Part shown: positions 53,358 to 62,113 of the stretch, piece after piece | How positions within the stretch are numbered: position 1 is the stretch's first letter | Layout: every line of letters begins with the position of its first letter | NCBI RefSeq assembly: GCF_001418105.1 | Contig: NZ_LIQI01000031.1 | Span: 186,001 to 250,000 of the forward strand | DNA from: Lacinutrix himadriensis | GTDB taxonomy: Bacteria; Bacteroidota; Bacteroidia; Flavobacteriales; Flavobacteriaceae | DNA length: 64,000 nucleotides | Reading direction: 5' to 3' | Made by a program: the position numbers and the translations under genes | The notes under the pieces: model-generated | Databases searched by the model: none | Seen by the model: the letters and a program-made list of their open reading frames with translations, nothing else | Told to the model about the DNA's origin: nothing

Positions 53358-55628
53358 ATGGCATTCGATATTGATATGATCAAGAAGGTTTATGCTCAAA
53401 TGGCAGAACGTGTGGATAAAGCACGTGAAGTTGTTGGTAAGCCGTTAACACTTTCAGAAAAAATACTATATAACCACCTTTGGGATGGAAGTCCGACAAA
53501 GGCATTCACTAGGGGGAAAGATTATGTAGACTTTGCTCCTGATCGTATTGCTTGTCAAGATGCAACTGCACAAATGGCATTATTGCAATTTATGCAAGCA
53601 GGGAAACCACAAGTTGCAGTGCCAACTACGGTACATTGTGATCACTTAATTCAAGCGAAAGACGGAGCGACATCAGATTTAAAACATGCAAACTCGGTAA
53701 GTAGTGAAGTGTTTGATTTTCTAGCCTCCGTTTCTAATAAATACGGGATTGGTTTCTGGAAACCAGGAGCAGGAATTATTCACCAAGTAGTACTTGAAAA
53801 TTATGCATTTCCAGGAGGAATGATGATTGGTACCGATTCCCATACGGTAAATGCTGGTGGATTAGGTATGGTTGCAATTGGTGTTGGTGGAGCAGATGCT
53901 GTAGATGTGATGGCAGGAATGGCTTGGGAACTTAAATTTCCAAAATTAATAGGTGTTAAATTAACCGGAAAACTTTCGGGTTGGACGGCACCAAAAGATG
54001 TAATATTAAAAGTTGCTGGTATCGTTTCTGCAAAAGGAGGAACGGGAGCAATTGTAGAATATTTTGGTCCAGGAGCTACTTCTATGTCTTGTACAGGAAA
54101 AGGAACTATTTGTAATATGGGAGCAGAAATTGGAGCTACCACATCTACATTTGGTTATGATGACTCTATGGAACGCTATTTACGTGCTACCGATAGAGCA
54201 GATGTTGCAGATGAAGCAAATAAAATAAGAGAATATTTAACAGGAGATGCAGAAGTGTATGCGAATCCAGAACAATACTTTGATCAAGTTATTGAAATTA
54301 ACTTATCGGAATTAGGGCCATTACTAAATGGACCTTTTACTCCAGATTTATCTACACCAGTTGGTAAAAAAATGGGAGAACAAGCAAAAGCTAACGATTG
54401 GCCTTTAAAAGTAGAATGGGGTTTAATCGGTTCTTGTACTAACTCTTCTTATGAAGATTTATCGAGAGCATCTTCTATTGCGCAACAAGCTTTAGATAAA
54501 GGTTTAAAAATGAAATCAGAACTTGGTATTAATCCAGGGTCTGAACAAGTACGTTATACCGCAGCTCGTGATGGTATTCTAGGAATCTTTGAAAAACTAG
54601 ACGCCAAGATATTCACGAATGCTTGTGGACCATGTATCGGACAATGGGCAAGATATAGTGATCCTAAAAATGCACCAAAAAATAGTATCGTACACTCGTT
54701 TAATAGAAATTTTGCGAAACGTGCGGATGGTAACCCAAATACACACGCTTTTGTAGCTTCACCTGAAATAACGGCAGCTATTGCCATTGCAGGTAGATTG
54801 GACTTTAATCCGTTAACAGATTCGTTAATTAATGAAGAAGGGCAAGAAGTAAGGTTCGATGAGCCAACAGGATGGGAATTACCTCCAAAAGGATTTGCAG
54901 TGGAAGATGCTGGTTTTGTAGAACCAGTTGCTGATGGGAGTAAAGTAGAAGTTTCTGTTAGTCCAACTTCAGAGCGTTTACAATTACTTACGCCATTTGA
55001 ACCATTAGGAAATACCATTAATGGCGCTAAGCTATTAATTAAAGCTTTTGGAAAATGTACCACAGATCATATTTCTATGGCTGGACCATGGTTACGTTTT
55101 AGAGGACATCTAGATAATATTTCTAACAACTGTTTAATTGGAGCTGTAAATGCTTACGGTAAGAAAACAAACTTTGTTAAAAATCAATTAACTGGTGATT
55201 TTGGAGGTGTACCAGATACCGCAAGAGCATATAAAGCGGCGGGTATAAAAACAATTGTTGTAGGAGATCATAATTACGGAGAAGGTTCTTCTCGTGAACA
55301 TGCTGCAATGGAACCAAGACATTTAGGTGTTGCCGCTGTTATTGTGAAGTCGTTTGCACGTATTCATGAAACAAACCTTAAAAAACAAGGGATGTTAGGA
55401 TTGACATTTGCTAATGAAAACGATTACGATCTAATTCAAGAAGACGATACGTTTAACTTTACAGATTTAAATGCATTTGCACCAGGAAAACAATTAACAT
55501 TAGAAGTTGTTCATGCAGATGGTTCTAAAGATATCATCATGTTAGATCACACCTATAACCAACCACAAATTGATTGGTATAATGAAGGTTCTGCTTTAAA
55601 TTTAATTAAGAAAGAAAATAAGGCGTAA
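53358..55628 (+). CDS. acnA: Aconitate hydratase, mitochondrial/IRP type
   Basis: 756 residues from ATG ([20 protein letters not shown]). An upstream in-frame ATG at 53289 would add 23 residues unlike the family. The [4Fe-4S] cysteines are in [10 protein letters not shown] and ACGPCIGQW. Size and sequence place it with mitochondrial-type aconitases rather than AcnB. TACATTTTG at 53316-53324 resembles a -7 box. Together with acnB it gives the cell two unrelated-class citrate/isocitrate isomerases side by side. Confidence 0.93.
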   Translation: MAFDIDMIKKVYAQMAERVDKAREVVGKPLTLSEKILYNHLWDGSPTKAFTRGKDYVDFAPDRIACQDATAQMALLQFMQAGKPQVAVPTTVHCDHLIQAKDGATSDLKHANSVSSEVFDFLASVSNKYGIGFWKPGAGIIHQVVLENYAFPGGMMIGTDSHTVNAGGLGMVAIGVGGADAVDVMAGMAWELKFPKLIGVKLTGKLSGWTAPKDVILKVAGIVSAKGGTGAIVEYFGPGATSMSCTGKGTICNMGAEIGATTSTFGYDDSMERYLRATDRADVADEANKIREYLTGDAEVYANPEQYFDQVIEINLSELGPLLNGPFTPDLSTPVGKKMGEQAKANDWPLKVEWGLIGSCTNSSYEDLSRASSIAQQALDKGLKMKSELGINPGSEQVRYTAARDGILGIFEKLDAKIFTNACGPCIGQWARYSDPKNAPKNSIVHSFNRNFAKRADGNPNTHAFVASPEITAAIAIAGRLDFNPLTDSLINEEGQEVRFDEPTGWELPPKGFAVEDAGFVEPVADGSKVEVSVSPTSERLQLLTPFEPLGNTINGAKLLIKAFGKCTTDHISMAGPWLRFRGHLDNISNNCLIGAVNAYGKKTNFVKNQLTGDFGGVPDTARAYKAAGIKTIVVGDHNYGEGSSREHAAMEPRHLGVAAVIVKSFARIHETNLKKQGMLGLTFANENDYDLIQEDDTFNFTDLNAFAPGKQLTLEVVHADGSKDIIMLDHTYNQPQIDWYNEGSALNLIKKENKA

Positions 55629-55660
55629 CGTAATTCTTCAATAGAATATAAATATATTAA

Positions 55661-55689
55661 AAACTCCTAAAGTAATTTAGGAGTTTTTT
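55661..55689 (+). terminator. Intrinsic terminator after acnA
   Basis: AAACTCCTAAA and TTTAGGAGTTT arms with a four-base loop, then T's, 32 bases after the stop. Confidence 0.92.
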
Positions 55690-55755
55690 TGTGCTTATTT
55701 GTAAGTTTTTATGAGAAAACACGACCATTAATCAAATCCTTTAAATAAAATAACG

Positions 55756-56427
55756 ATGAATTCACTTTGGTTTTTTGATGATGTAAATCTCTTTAAAGTA
55801 CTATGTCCTCATAAATTTAAAACCTATAAGAAAGAGCATAATTTTGATGCTTATAAGAAGAAGGATTATATCTATTTTGAAGAAGATTCTGCTAATAAAG
55901 TATACCTAATAGAAAAAGGAAAAGTAAAGATTGGTTACTACAATGAAGAAGGAGATGAAATAGTAAAAGCAATCTTAACTCGAGGGGAACTGTTTGGGGA
56001 AAAAGCAATTTTGGGACAAATCACCAGAAAAGAATTTGCACAATCAGTAGATAATCTAACTTCTATCTGTCCTATTGGTGTAGATACCATGCATGATTTA
56101 ATGCGAGACAATCAGACCTTCAGTTTTAAAATATATAAGTTTATCGGATTTAAATTTCAAAAGCTAGAACGAAGATTACAATTACTTTTATTTAAAGATA
56201 CTAAATCCCGTTTAAAAGAATTTTTAAATGAGTTATGTGATGAATATGGTTATAACTGTCCTAAAACAGGAGATCATGTCATTAAACATCCATATACACA
56301 AAAGGATATTGCTTCCTTAATAGGAACTTCAAGACCGACACTAAATATCCTTTTAAATGAATTAAAAGAAGAGAAAGTGCTTGATTTCAATAGAAAGGAA
56401 ATAAGAATTTATAAAAAAAGCGCTTAG
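55756..56427 (+). CDS. Crp/Fnr family transcriptional regulator
   Basis: 223 residues. Cyclic-nucleotide-binding-like jelly roll (about 25-120: GDEIVKAILTRGELFGEKAIL), a dimerisation helix (about 125-160), and a C-terminal winged helix with YTQKDIASLIGTSRPTLNILLNEL. It lacks the N-terminal cysteine cluster of Fnr, so oxygen sensing by Fe-S is unlikely. It lies after acnA and before a lipoprotein pseudogene; it may regulate either or distant genes. Confidence 0.88.
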   Translation: MNSLWFFDDVNLFKVLCPHKFKTYKKEHNFDAYKKKDYIYFEEDSANKVYLIEKGKVKIGYYNEEGDEIVKAILTRGELFGEKAILGQITRKEFAQSVDNLTSICPIGVDTMHDLMRDNQTFSFKIYKFIGFKFQKLERRLQLLLFKDTKSRLKEFLNELCDEYGYNCPKTGDHVIKHPYTQKDIASLIGTSRPTLNILLNELKEEKVLDFNRKEIRIYKKSA

Positions 56428-56464
56428 TGTTAGCTGGCTAACATTTAGTTATTGCTATAAGATA

Positions 56465-56472
56465 TAATTTTG
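56465..56472 (+). promoter_or_regulatory. -7 box TAATTTTG for the RskA-like lipoprotein
   Basis: TAATTTTG fits TAnnTTTG and lies 27 bases before the ATG at 56500. The gene behind it is frameshifted, so the promoter has outlived, or argues for, a functional frame. Confidence 0.5.
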
Positions 56473-56499
56473 ACCTATAAATAATAAAATTATAAAGCA

Positions 56500-57374
56500 A
56501 TGATTAGAAAAACAATTTTAGCAGTTATGGCATTAGGGATTTTTGCCACTTCATGCAGTAGTGATGACGATAACAACAACACTTCTTCAACAGCAGATTT
56601 ACATTAAACCTAGCAGGTTTAGAAGCATTAGGATCCGATTTCGTTTACGAAGGATGGATTATTGTAGACGGTTCTCCCGTTTCTACAGGAACTTTTACAG
56701 ACGTAACTTTTCCAAAAACATTTACAGTAGATGCTACGCAATTAACAGCAGCAACAACATTTGTATTGTCTATTGAACCAGCAGTAGATGCTGATCCTGC
56801 ACCAGCAGCAACAAAAATTTTAGCTGGAGATTTTTCAGGAAGTTCTGCAAATGTAAATTCTAATTTAGTAGCAGATTTTTCTGCAGCAACAGGAACATAC
56901 ATTTTAGCGACTCCTACAGATACGGATGATACTAATGAAGCTAGTGGTGTTTGGTTTTTAGATAACACTTCAGGAACAGCAGTAACTGGTTTAGACTTAC
57001 CAACACTTGCTGACGGATGGAAATATGAAGGTTGGGCGGTAATTGACGGTACACCAGTAAGTACAGGAACTTTTACAGATGCTGCAATGGCAGATGATAA
57101 TGCAGCAACGTCACCATTTAAAGGAGATGCTGGAAATGGACCAGGATTTCCAGGAGAAGACTTTTTACAAAATGCACCAGCAGGAATGACATTTCCTACA
57201 GACTTAAAAGGAGCAACCATCGTTGTTTCTGTAGAACCTAGTCCAGATAATAGTGCAGCACCATTTACATTAAAACCATTAGCACACGTGGTTCCTACAG
57301 ACGCAATGAACCATACAGCAATTGCAATGGGAGCGGGACCTGTAGTATCTCTTTCGGGATCGGTAACTAGATAA
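56500..57374 (+). pseudogene. RskA-domain-like lipoprotein with a one-base frameshift
   Basis: ATG at 56500 opens a lipoprotein signal (MIRKTILAVMALGIFATSC, then SSDDDNNN). The frame stops at 56605-56607. Moving by one base at about 56598-56603 restores a long frame to 57374 (LNLAGLEALGSDFVYEGWII...). One missing base in the GATTT run explains it. The restored protein holds two repeats of EGW-VDG-PVSTGTFTD, like the C-terminal domain of anti-sigma-K factor RskA, within a lipoprotein of about 290 residues. The acidic residues after Cys suggest surface export. It could be a true mutation, phase-variable slippage or a sequencing error. Confidence 0.8.
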
Positions 57375-57406
57375 ATAATAATAGAGGTTTAATCCTTGTT
57401 TTTTGT

Positions 57407-57414
57407 TAGATTTG
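57407..57414 (+). promoter_or_regulatory. -7 box TAGATTTG before thioredoxin-like gene
   Basis: TAGATTTG fits TAnnTTTG, 42 bases before the ATG at 57457. Directly downstream GAAGCGTT pairs with AACGCTTC (57414-57421 and 57436-57443) followed by ATTTTGTTTT. This hairpin could end the upstream transcript or lie in the leader of the new one. Confidence 0.4.
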
Positions 57415-57456
57415 AAGCGTTGTTTACTTATAAATAACGCTTCATTTTGTTTTATT

Positions 57457-58011
57457 ATGAATACATCAAAACTTAAAAATATACTCTTTTTTGTAATCAT
57501 TGCGCTATTGATAATACCGCAAACAAGAAAACCTATTCAAGTAATGCTACATAAAGGTTTGGCTTTGTTTAGTCCTTCTGTTAAAACGGAAGCGGATAGC
57601 AAGGTGATAAACTATGCTAGTTGGCAATTGCTAGATATAGAAGGAAATACGGTGGACTTTAAAGATTTTAAGGGAAAGGTGGTGCTAATCAACTTTTGGG
57701 CTACTTGGTGCCCTCCTTGTATTGCAGAAATGCCTAGCCTTCAAAAACTACAGAGTGATTATAAAGATAAGGTGGTGTTTCTATTTGTTTCCAACGAAAA
57801 AAAGGAAAAGATAGATGCGTTTTTATCTAAAAACAAGTATTTGTTTAACGTGTTTACTCCTTTAGAGAATCCTTCAGAATTTGAAGTATCAAGTATTCCG
57901 AGAACATTGCTAATAAACAAAGAAGGAAAAATTATAATAGATAAAGAAGGTGCTGCAAATTGGAATAGTAAAACCGTTAGAGAAACAATAGATAGCTTAT
58001 TATCGTTTTAG
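57457..58011 (+). CDS. TlpA/ResA-like membrane-anchored thiol-disulfide reductase
   Basis: 184 residues from the ATG at 57457; the frame extends upstream 18 codons, but the promoter box is there. An N-terminal membrane anchor (about 7-22) is followed by a thioredoxin fold with W84-C85-P-P-C88 and the cis-Pro region SSIPRTLLIN. It probably reduces disulfides in the periplasm, for example in cytochrome c maturation. Confidence 0.88.
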   Translation: MNTSKLKNILFFVIIALLIIPQTRKPIQVMLHKGLALFSPSVKTEADSKVINYASWQLLDIEGNTVDFKDFKGKVVLINFWATWCPPCIAEMPSLQKLQSDYKDKVVFLFVSNEKKEKIDAFLSKNKYLFNVFTPLENPSEFEVSSIPRTLLINKEGKIIIDKEGAANWNSKTVRETIDSLLSF

Positions 58012-58048
58012 TACGGGTACAGTAAAATAGAAGTAATCGTGTAAATAG

Positions 58049-58132
58049 TGCGCACGAGAAGATTCGAACTTCCACGGACTAATGTCCACCAACCCCTCAA
58101 GCTGGCGCGTCTACCAATTCCGCCACGTGCGC
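58049..58132 (-). tRNA. tRNA-Leu (GAG)
   Basis: 84 bases on the minus strand. Acceptor arms GCGCACG and CGTGCGC, anticodon stem CCAGC/GTTGG with loop TTGAGGG (anticodon GAG), a long class II variable arm, and the T loop TTCGAAT are all visible. CCA is not encoded. Confidence 0.95.
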
Positions 58133-58150
58133 AAAATAAAAAACCAATAT

Positions 58151-58182
58151 AAATAAAAAAAAGTTAAGCGAATGCTTAACTT
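58151..58182 (-). terminator. Intrinsic terminator between tRNA-Lys (first copy) and tRNA-Leu
   Basis: AAGTTAAGC pairs with GCTTAACTT around GAAT (58161-58182); on the minus strand T's follow. It would end transcription right after the tRNA-Lys at 58190. Confidence 0.75.
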
Positions 58183-58189
58183 TTTTTTG

Positions 58190-58262
58190 TGACCGGGCTG
58201 GGGCTCGAACCCAGGACCCTCTCCTTAAAAGGGAGATGCTCTACCAACTGAGCTACCAGGTC
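58190..58262 (-). tRNA. tRNA-Lys (TTT), copy 1
   Basis: 73 bases on the minus strand. Acceptor GACCTGG pairs with CCCGGTC (one G-U pair), the anticodon loop CTTTTAA gives TTT, and T loop TTCGAGC is present. It is identical to the copy at 58362-58434. CCA is not encoded. Confidence 0.95.
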
Positions 58263-58324
58263 ATTGTTTAATAACAATTTATGTAATACTAAAAAAATGA
58301 TCATACTCTATTTCTAGAGATATA

Positions 58325-58356
58325 TAAAAAAAACCACTAATTAAAAATTAATGGCT
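58325..58356 (-). terminator. Intrinsic terminator after tRNA-Lys copy 2
   Basis: CCACTAATT and AATTAATGG arms (58334-58354) with an AAA loop; on the minus strand a run of eight T follows. Confidence 0.7.
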
Positions 58357-58361
58357 TTTAG

Positions 58362-58434
58362 TGACCGGGCTGGGGCTCGAACCCAGGACCCTCTCCTTAA
58401 AAGGGAGATGCTCTACCAACTGAGCTACCAGGTC
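58362..58434 (-). tRNA. tRNA-Lys (TTT), copy 2
   Basis: Identical across all 73 bases to the copy at 58190-58262. It is first in the minus-strand cluster and has a promoter box upstream. The tandem pair is separated by 99 bases. Confidence 0.95.
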
Positions 58435-58476
58435 ATTATTTCAAATAACAACATATAATATTGTTGTTAGCGGGTG

Positions 58477-58484
58477 CAAATATA
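58477..58484 (-). promoter_or_regulatory. -7 box TATATTTG for the tRNA cluster
   Basis: On the minus strand TATATTTG matches TAnnTTTG and is followed by GCACCCGC. It lies 43 bases upstream of tRNA-Lys copy 2. Confidence 0.65.
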
Positions 58485-58591
58485 AAATGTTTAATTAATA
58501 AAACAATGGTTTTTCAAGAAAATTTTAAAGTTTTTTTGTTTTTTTGTATTCTCATAAGTGTATGTTTTTAATAATCAATTTATAACAGAAA

Positions 58592-59110
58592 ATGATAATA
58601 GTTTTACTAGGGTATATGGCATCAGGAAAATCCTATTTTGGAAGAAAAATAGCAGATATTCTAGAATATGAATTTATAGATTTAGATGATTTTATTGAAA
58701 AAGAAGAAAATACATCTATTAGCAACCTGTTTTCCACCAAAGGAGAGATCTATTTTAGAAAAAAAGAACACGATTCTTTAAAAAAGCTCCTTGCCACCAA
58801 AAACAAAACAGTAATTAGTTTAGGAGGAGGGACACCTTGTTATGCTAATAATATGGATTTGCTTTTAAAGGATACAAATGTCAAAACACTTTACTTACAA
58901 GTAACAATACCTAACTTGGTAGAAAGAGTCTTAAACGAAACCGATAAAAGACCTTTAATTGCGCATCTTAAAACAAAAGAAGCATTAACAGAGTTTATTG
59001 GTAAACACCTTTTTGAAAGACTTGGGTATTATTCGCAAGCAGAATTTACTATTGATGCTAATAAAAAAGAAAATGAAATTGCAGAATCTATTTTAATGCA
59101 GTTATTTTAA
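58592..59110 (+). CDS. aroK: Shikimate kinase
   Basis: 172 residues. Walker A GYMASGKS (7-14), the shikimate-binding DLDDFIE and the GGGTPC block are conserved. It phosphorylates shikimate with ATP, a step to chorismate and aromatic amino acids. Its last nine bases overlap the convergent phosphoribosyltransferase gene. Confidence 0.93.
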   Translation: MIIVLLGYMASGKSYFGRKIADILEYEFIDLDDFIEKEENTSISNLFSTKGEIYFRKKEHDSLKKLLATKNKTVISLGGGTPCYANNMDLLLKDTNVKTLYLQVTIPNLVERVLNETDKRPLIAHLKTKEALTEFIGKHLFERLGYYSQAEFTIDANKKENEIAESILMQLF

Positions 59111-59605
59111 AAAGGCTTCAAAATTGTTTTCTTCTAAGACAACGTCAATATGTTCATGTAATGAAGTAGAAAGCGAAATCCCCTTAAAATCTGCTTTAAC
59201 AGGATATTTTTTATGATTTCTATTTACTAGTACAGCCGTTTTAAATTGTTTTAGTGGTACATCTAAAAAATGTTTAACACCATAAACTAAGGTGGTGCCA
59301 CTATTTAATACATCATCTATTAAAATTACAGATTTATTGGTGTAATCTTTTGCAGGTATAGAAGTGCTAATTTTATTTAAAGGATTTTTTTTGTCAATAA
59401 TAACCTTACATAGTATTGGCTTTATTGTAGATATTTTAGATAATGTGGTTTTTAGTTTTTTTGCTAAAATATAACCATTACTATCTATTCCTGCCAAAAC
59501 AACTTCTTCTTCATTGACATTGCTTTCATAAATTTGATAAGCAATTCGCTTAATTTTATGATTAATTTCTTCGTGAGTTAGAATACTGTTCTTTTTGCTA
59601 ACCAT
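59102..59605 (-). CDS. PyrR-like phosphoribosyltransferase
   Basis: 167 residues, type I phosphoribosyltransferase fold. The PRPP loop is VILIDDVLNSGTTL. The early part EVVLAGIDSNGYILAKKL matches the PyrR/UPRTase group. It may act as a uracil phosphoribosyltransferase or regulator; no pyr gene is nearby. It has its own promoter and converges on aroK. Confidence 0.82.
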   Translation of the reverse strand: MVSKKNSILTHEEINHKIKRIAYQIYESNVNEEEVVLAGIDSNGYILAKKLKTTLSKISTIKPILCKVIIDKKNPLNKISTSIPAKDYTNKSVILIDDVLNSGTTLVYGVKHFLDVPLKQFKTAVLVNRNHKKYPVKADFKGISLSTSLHEHIDVVLEENNFEAFLK

Positions 59606-59624
59606 TATTTAGAGTTGTTTTTTT

Positions 59625-59632
59625 CAAAGATA
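59625..59632 (-). promoter_or_regulatory. -7 box TATCTTTG for the phosphoribosyltransferase gene
   Basis: TATCTTTG on the minus strand matches TAnnTTTG, 19 bases before the ATG and downstream of the S4-protein stop. The two genes can thus be transcribed separately. Confidence 0.6.
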
Positions 59633-59658
59633 AATGAGATTATTTAAATGTAATAATT

Positions 59659-60033
59659 TTAATCTTCATTTTCTTCATTATAGTCCTCAATATCTCTTCT
59701 GTCTTTTTTAGTAGGTCTTCCTGTTCCTCTTTTTCGGTAATACTCTTTAGAGTATTTTAAAAGTTCTTGCGCTTCAAATGCTTCCTTAGGCGTGATATCT
59801 GTTCGGTAAATATCAACCAGTTTTGCACCAACTCTATTTGGAGGTATATCATTAACTTTTAATTTATAGTTTATTTGGTTTTTTCTCACCTCAATAATAT
59901 CTGTAGCATATACATCTCTACTTGGTTTGGCAGCATCACCATTAATTTTAATGTGCCCTTTTTTGCAAGCTGTAGTTGCTATACTTCTTGTTTTAAAATA
60001 CCTAACACACCACAAAAATTTATCTATACGCAT
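59659..60033 (-). CDS. S4-domain RNA-binding protein (HslR/Hsp15 type)
   Basis: 124 residues. S4 domain (about 1-60): MRIDKFLWCVRYFKTRSIAT, KKGHIKINGDAAKPS. A basic C-terminal tail (YYRKRGTGRPTKKDRRD) ends in an acidic string. Hsp15 binds stalled 50S subunits carrying nascent chains. The family match is good; the detailed function here is inferred. Confidence 0.85.
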   Translation of the reverse strand: MRIDKFLWCVRYFKTRSIATTACKKGHIKINGDAAKPSRDVYATDIIEVRKNQINYKLKVNDIPPNRVGAKLVDIYRTDITPKEAFEAQELLKYSKEYYRKRGTGRPTKKDRRDIEDYNEENED

Positions 60034-60070
60034 ATAACTTATTATAAAAAACTACGTTAATGTTCTTGCG

Positions 60071-60078
60071 CAAAATTA
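60071..60078 (-). promoter_or_regulatory. -7 box TAATTTTG for the S4-protein gene
   Basis: On the minus strand TAATTTTG fits TAnnTTTG, 37 bases before the ATG. On the plus strand TATCTTGC at 60090-60097 is one base off the consensus and could serve the lipoprotein gene at 60197. Confidence 0.5.
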
Positions 60079-60196
60079 GTTTAAAATTGTATCTTGCAGG
60101 CAAAAAAATAGTAATAATGAAATAACCAAAAAGATTTTTAACTATTTAAAATCTAATGGTATTCCATTTTTCAAAAGAAAAATTAAAAAAGCACAA

Positions 60197-61273
60197 ATGA
60201 AATTAAGAAAAATTGCATTAATAGTATTTGCATTAATTATAGGAGTTGCAGGTTGTTCTCCAGATGATGATTCTACTGTAGTTGTTTCATATAGAGACAG
60301 AACAGAAGTTTATGCTGAAGATATATTAGAAATAGAAACGTTTTTAGAAACACATTATTTAAATTTAGAAGATAATGCTTTTGATTTTGGCGATCTATAT
60401 AATCCATCTAATGATGATTTTGAAATTGTATTTAGTGCTATAGAAGCTGGTTCTACAGAAACTGCTTTAATAGACATGCCACAACTTAAGTTTAAAATGG
60501 TTGAAGATCCTTTAGAGGACGGCTTGTTTTACAAACTTTATTACTTAGAAATGAGACAAGGTTTAGGAGACGATGTGCATTTTATTGATAAAGCATTAGT
60601 AAACTATGAAGGTATTACAACAGAAGATTTTGTATTTGATAAAGCTGTAAATCCTACAAGTTTTGAGCTTACAGCAGTATTAAGTGGTGGTGTGGTTACT
60701 GGATTTATGGAAAGCTTAATTGAGTTTAAAACGGCTACTAGTTTTACTGAAAATAATGATGGAACAGTTGCTTACCATGAACATGGTATTGGGGCTGCTT
60801 TTTTACCTTCAGGAATTGGATATTTCGGACAAACATTAACAAACCTTAGTAGTTATACGCCGCTTATCTTTAAATTTAATGTATTTGATCGTGTTTTATT
60901 AGATCATGATAATGATGGTATTCCTTCTTATTTAGAAGATTTAGATAGCGATTCTAATGTGTATAATGAGGATACAGATGAAGATGCTGCTCCTAACTTT
61001 TTTGATGCAGATGATGATGGAGATGGTACAGGTACCATAGATGAAATTGAATTGATTTCCTATGAATTAGATGATGATGGTTTGCCATTTTTAACGAAAG
61101 CGGATGCACAAAACCATTTTGATACTAGCGATCAAATTGATGCAAATGAAGTGCTTATTGATATTCAATTTGACTTTAGTGATGATACATTCACGCTAAA
61201 TACATTTGTTGCTACAGATTCTAATGGTAACGGTATTCCAGATTATTTAGACGATACGTATCCTGAAGAATAA
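60197..61273 (+). CDS. Lipoprotein with degenerate FKBP-like domain and TSP3-like Ca-binding repeats
   Basis: 358 residues. Signal ends VAGC (Cys20), then SPDDD, a likely surface-export signal. Residues about 130-235 fit an FKBP fold (VNYEG, FVFDKA, SFEL, VVTGF, LPSGIGYFG, LIFKFNVFD), but the Trp of the active site is Phe170 and other contact residues differ. Residues 236-358 hold Asp-rich DHDNDGIPSYLED, DADDDGDG and DSNGNGIPDYLDD, thrombospondin-type-3-like calcium sites. It is probably a surface-exposed binding protein rather than an active isomerase. Confidence 0.75.
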   Translation: MKLRKIALIVFALIIGVAGCSPDDDSTVVVSYRDRTEVYAEDILEIETFLETHYLNLEDNAFDFGDLYNPSNDDFEIVFSAIEAGSTETALIDMPQLKFKMVEDPLEDGLFYKLYYLEMRQGLGDDVHFIDKALVNYEGITTEDFVFDKAVNPTSFELTAVLSGGVVTGFMESLIEFKTATSFTENNDGTVAYHEHGIGAAFLPSGIGYFGQTLTNLSSYTPLIFKFNVFDRVLLDHDNDGIPSYLEDLDSDSNVYNEDTDEDAAPNFFDADDDGDGTGTIDEIELISYELDDDGLPFLTKADAQNHFDTSDQIDANEVLIDIQFDFSDDTFTLNTFVATDSNGNGIPDYLDDTYPEE

Positions 61274-61292
61274 ATTCAGAAATTACCAAAAT

Positions 61293-61332
61293 AAAAAAAG
61301 CCACTTTCTTAATAGAAAAGTGGCTTTTTTTA
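61293..61332. terminator. Bidirectional intrinsic terminator
   Basis: AAAAAGCCACTTT pairs with AAAGTGGCTTTTT around a short loop, with A's upstream and T's downstream. It serves the lipoprotein gene (+) and the convergent barrel gene (-). Confidence 0.9.
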
Positions 61333-61348
61333 TTTTAGTTTTTTAAAA

Positions 61349-61936
61349 TTATAATAAAATAGAAAGACTTAGTATTAGTTGATCTGGTCTGGTGTCAATT
61401 CTATCAACACCTTCTAAAAGATTATTACTAATAAAAGTGGCTTCGTTTTCACTAAAACCTCTTTCGTATCTTAAATCAATTCCAATGGAATTAAAGCTTA
61501 CTCCAAAACCAAAATTTAGGCCTACTGTAAAATCATTTTCCACTTCACTAATAGCAATACCATCAAATTCAGTATCTAAAATATATTGCAAAGAAGGACC
61601 AGCAAAAGCATTAAAGAACTTTAAAAACTTAAAGCCAACTAATAAAGGAGCATCTAGTTTTTGCATAATAAATGCGTCACTATTATAATCACTCTTTGTT
61701 TTGGTGTATACCAATTCTGGTTTAAAAAATATTTTTCCATCTATTTTTCCAAATACACCAACATGAAAACCAACATTTCTTTCTGGATTTTCATAAGTCG
61801 TTTCAGTAGATTCAAGATATTTCCCATTAGCATTGTAGTTTAACCCTGCTTTAACACCAAATCCAGATCCTTGTTGTGCGCTTGTATTAAAGATAAAAGC
61901 AAAAAGCAAAAGACTTGTAATTAAGACATTTTTCAT
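61349..61936 (-). CDS. Small outer-membrane beta-barrel protein (porin-like/OmpW-type fold)
   Basis: 195 residues from the ATG at 61936; the frame extends 14 codons up, without a signal-like start. Signal peptide ends NTSAQ. The mature chain is an eight-stranded type barrel: GFGVKAGLNYNANG, VGFHVGVFGKIDGKIFFKPEL, IGIDLRYERGF, and the final DQLILSLSILL with an aromatic/hydrophobic end. Function unknown. Confidence 0.8.
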   Translation of the reverse strand: MKNVLITSLLLFAFIFNTSAQQGSGFGVKAGLNYNANGKYLESTETTYENPERNVGFHVGVFGKIDGKIFFKPELVYTKTKSDYNSDAFIMQKLDAPLLVGFKFLKFFNAFAGPSLQYILDTEFDGIAISEVENDFTVGLNFGFGVSFNSIGIDLRYERGFSENEATFISNNLLEGVDRIDTRPDQLILSLSILL

Positions 61937-62085
61937 AATAATTCGTTTTATGGATTTCTTATTAAAACGAAGATACAAAGTAATTATTTTCTTTTACAAA
62001 TGTTTCTGTAGCTTTAATAGAGATTGAAATGTAGTAGAAATTGTAATTTTATTAAATGTTTAAGAAGGTATCTTGTTTAGTTAAT

Positions 62086-62093
62086 TATATTTG
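62086..62093 (+). promoter_or_regulatory. -7 box TATATTTG for tgt
   Basis: TATATTTG matches TAnnTTTG, 20 bases before the tgt ATG, with TTG at 62073-62075 too near for a -33. It probably drives tgt and the LptF/G gene. Confidence 0.55.
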
Positions 62094-62113
62094 CCACTTC
62101 TTAATATGTTAAA

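Noticed and set aside
49983-55628. acnB and acnA as a recent gene duplication
   Set aside because: Domain order, length and sequence place them in different aconitase classes; they cannot be recent copies.
56543-56776. Separate small Arg/Tyr-rich gene in the lipoprotein locus
   Set aside because: Its residues (RFRSIRIRFRLRR) come from a wrong frame across the frameshifted lipoprotein; the restored frame explains the sequence better.
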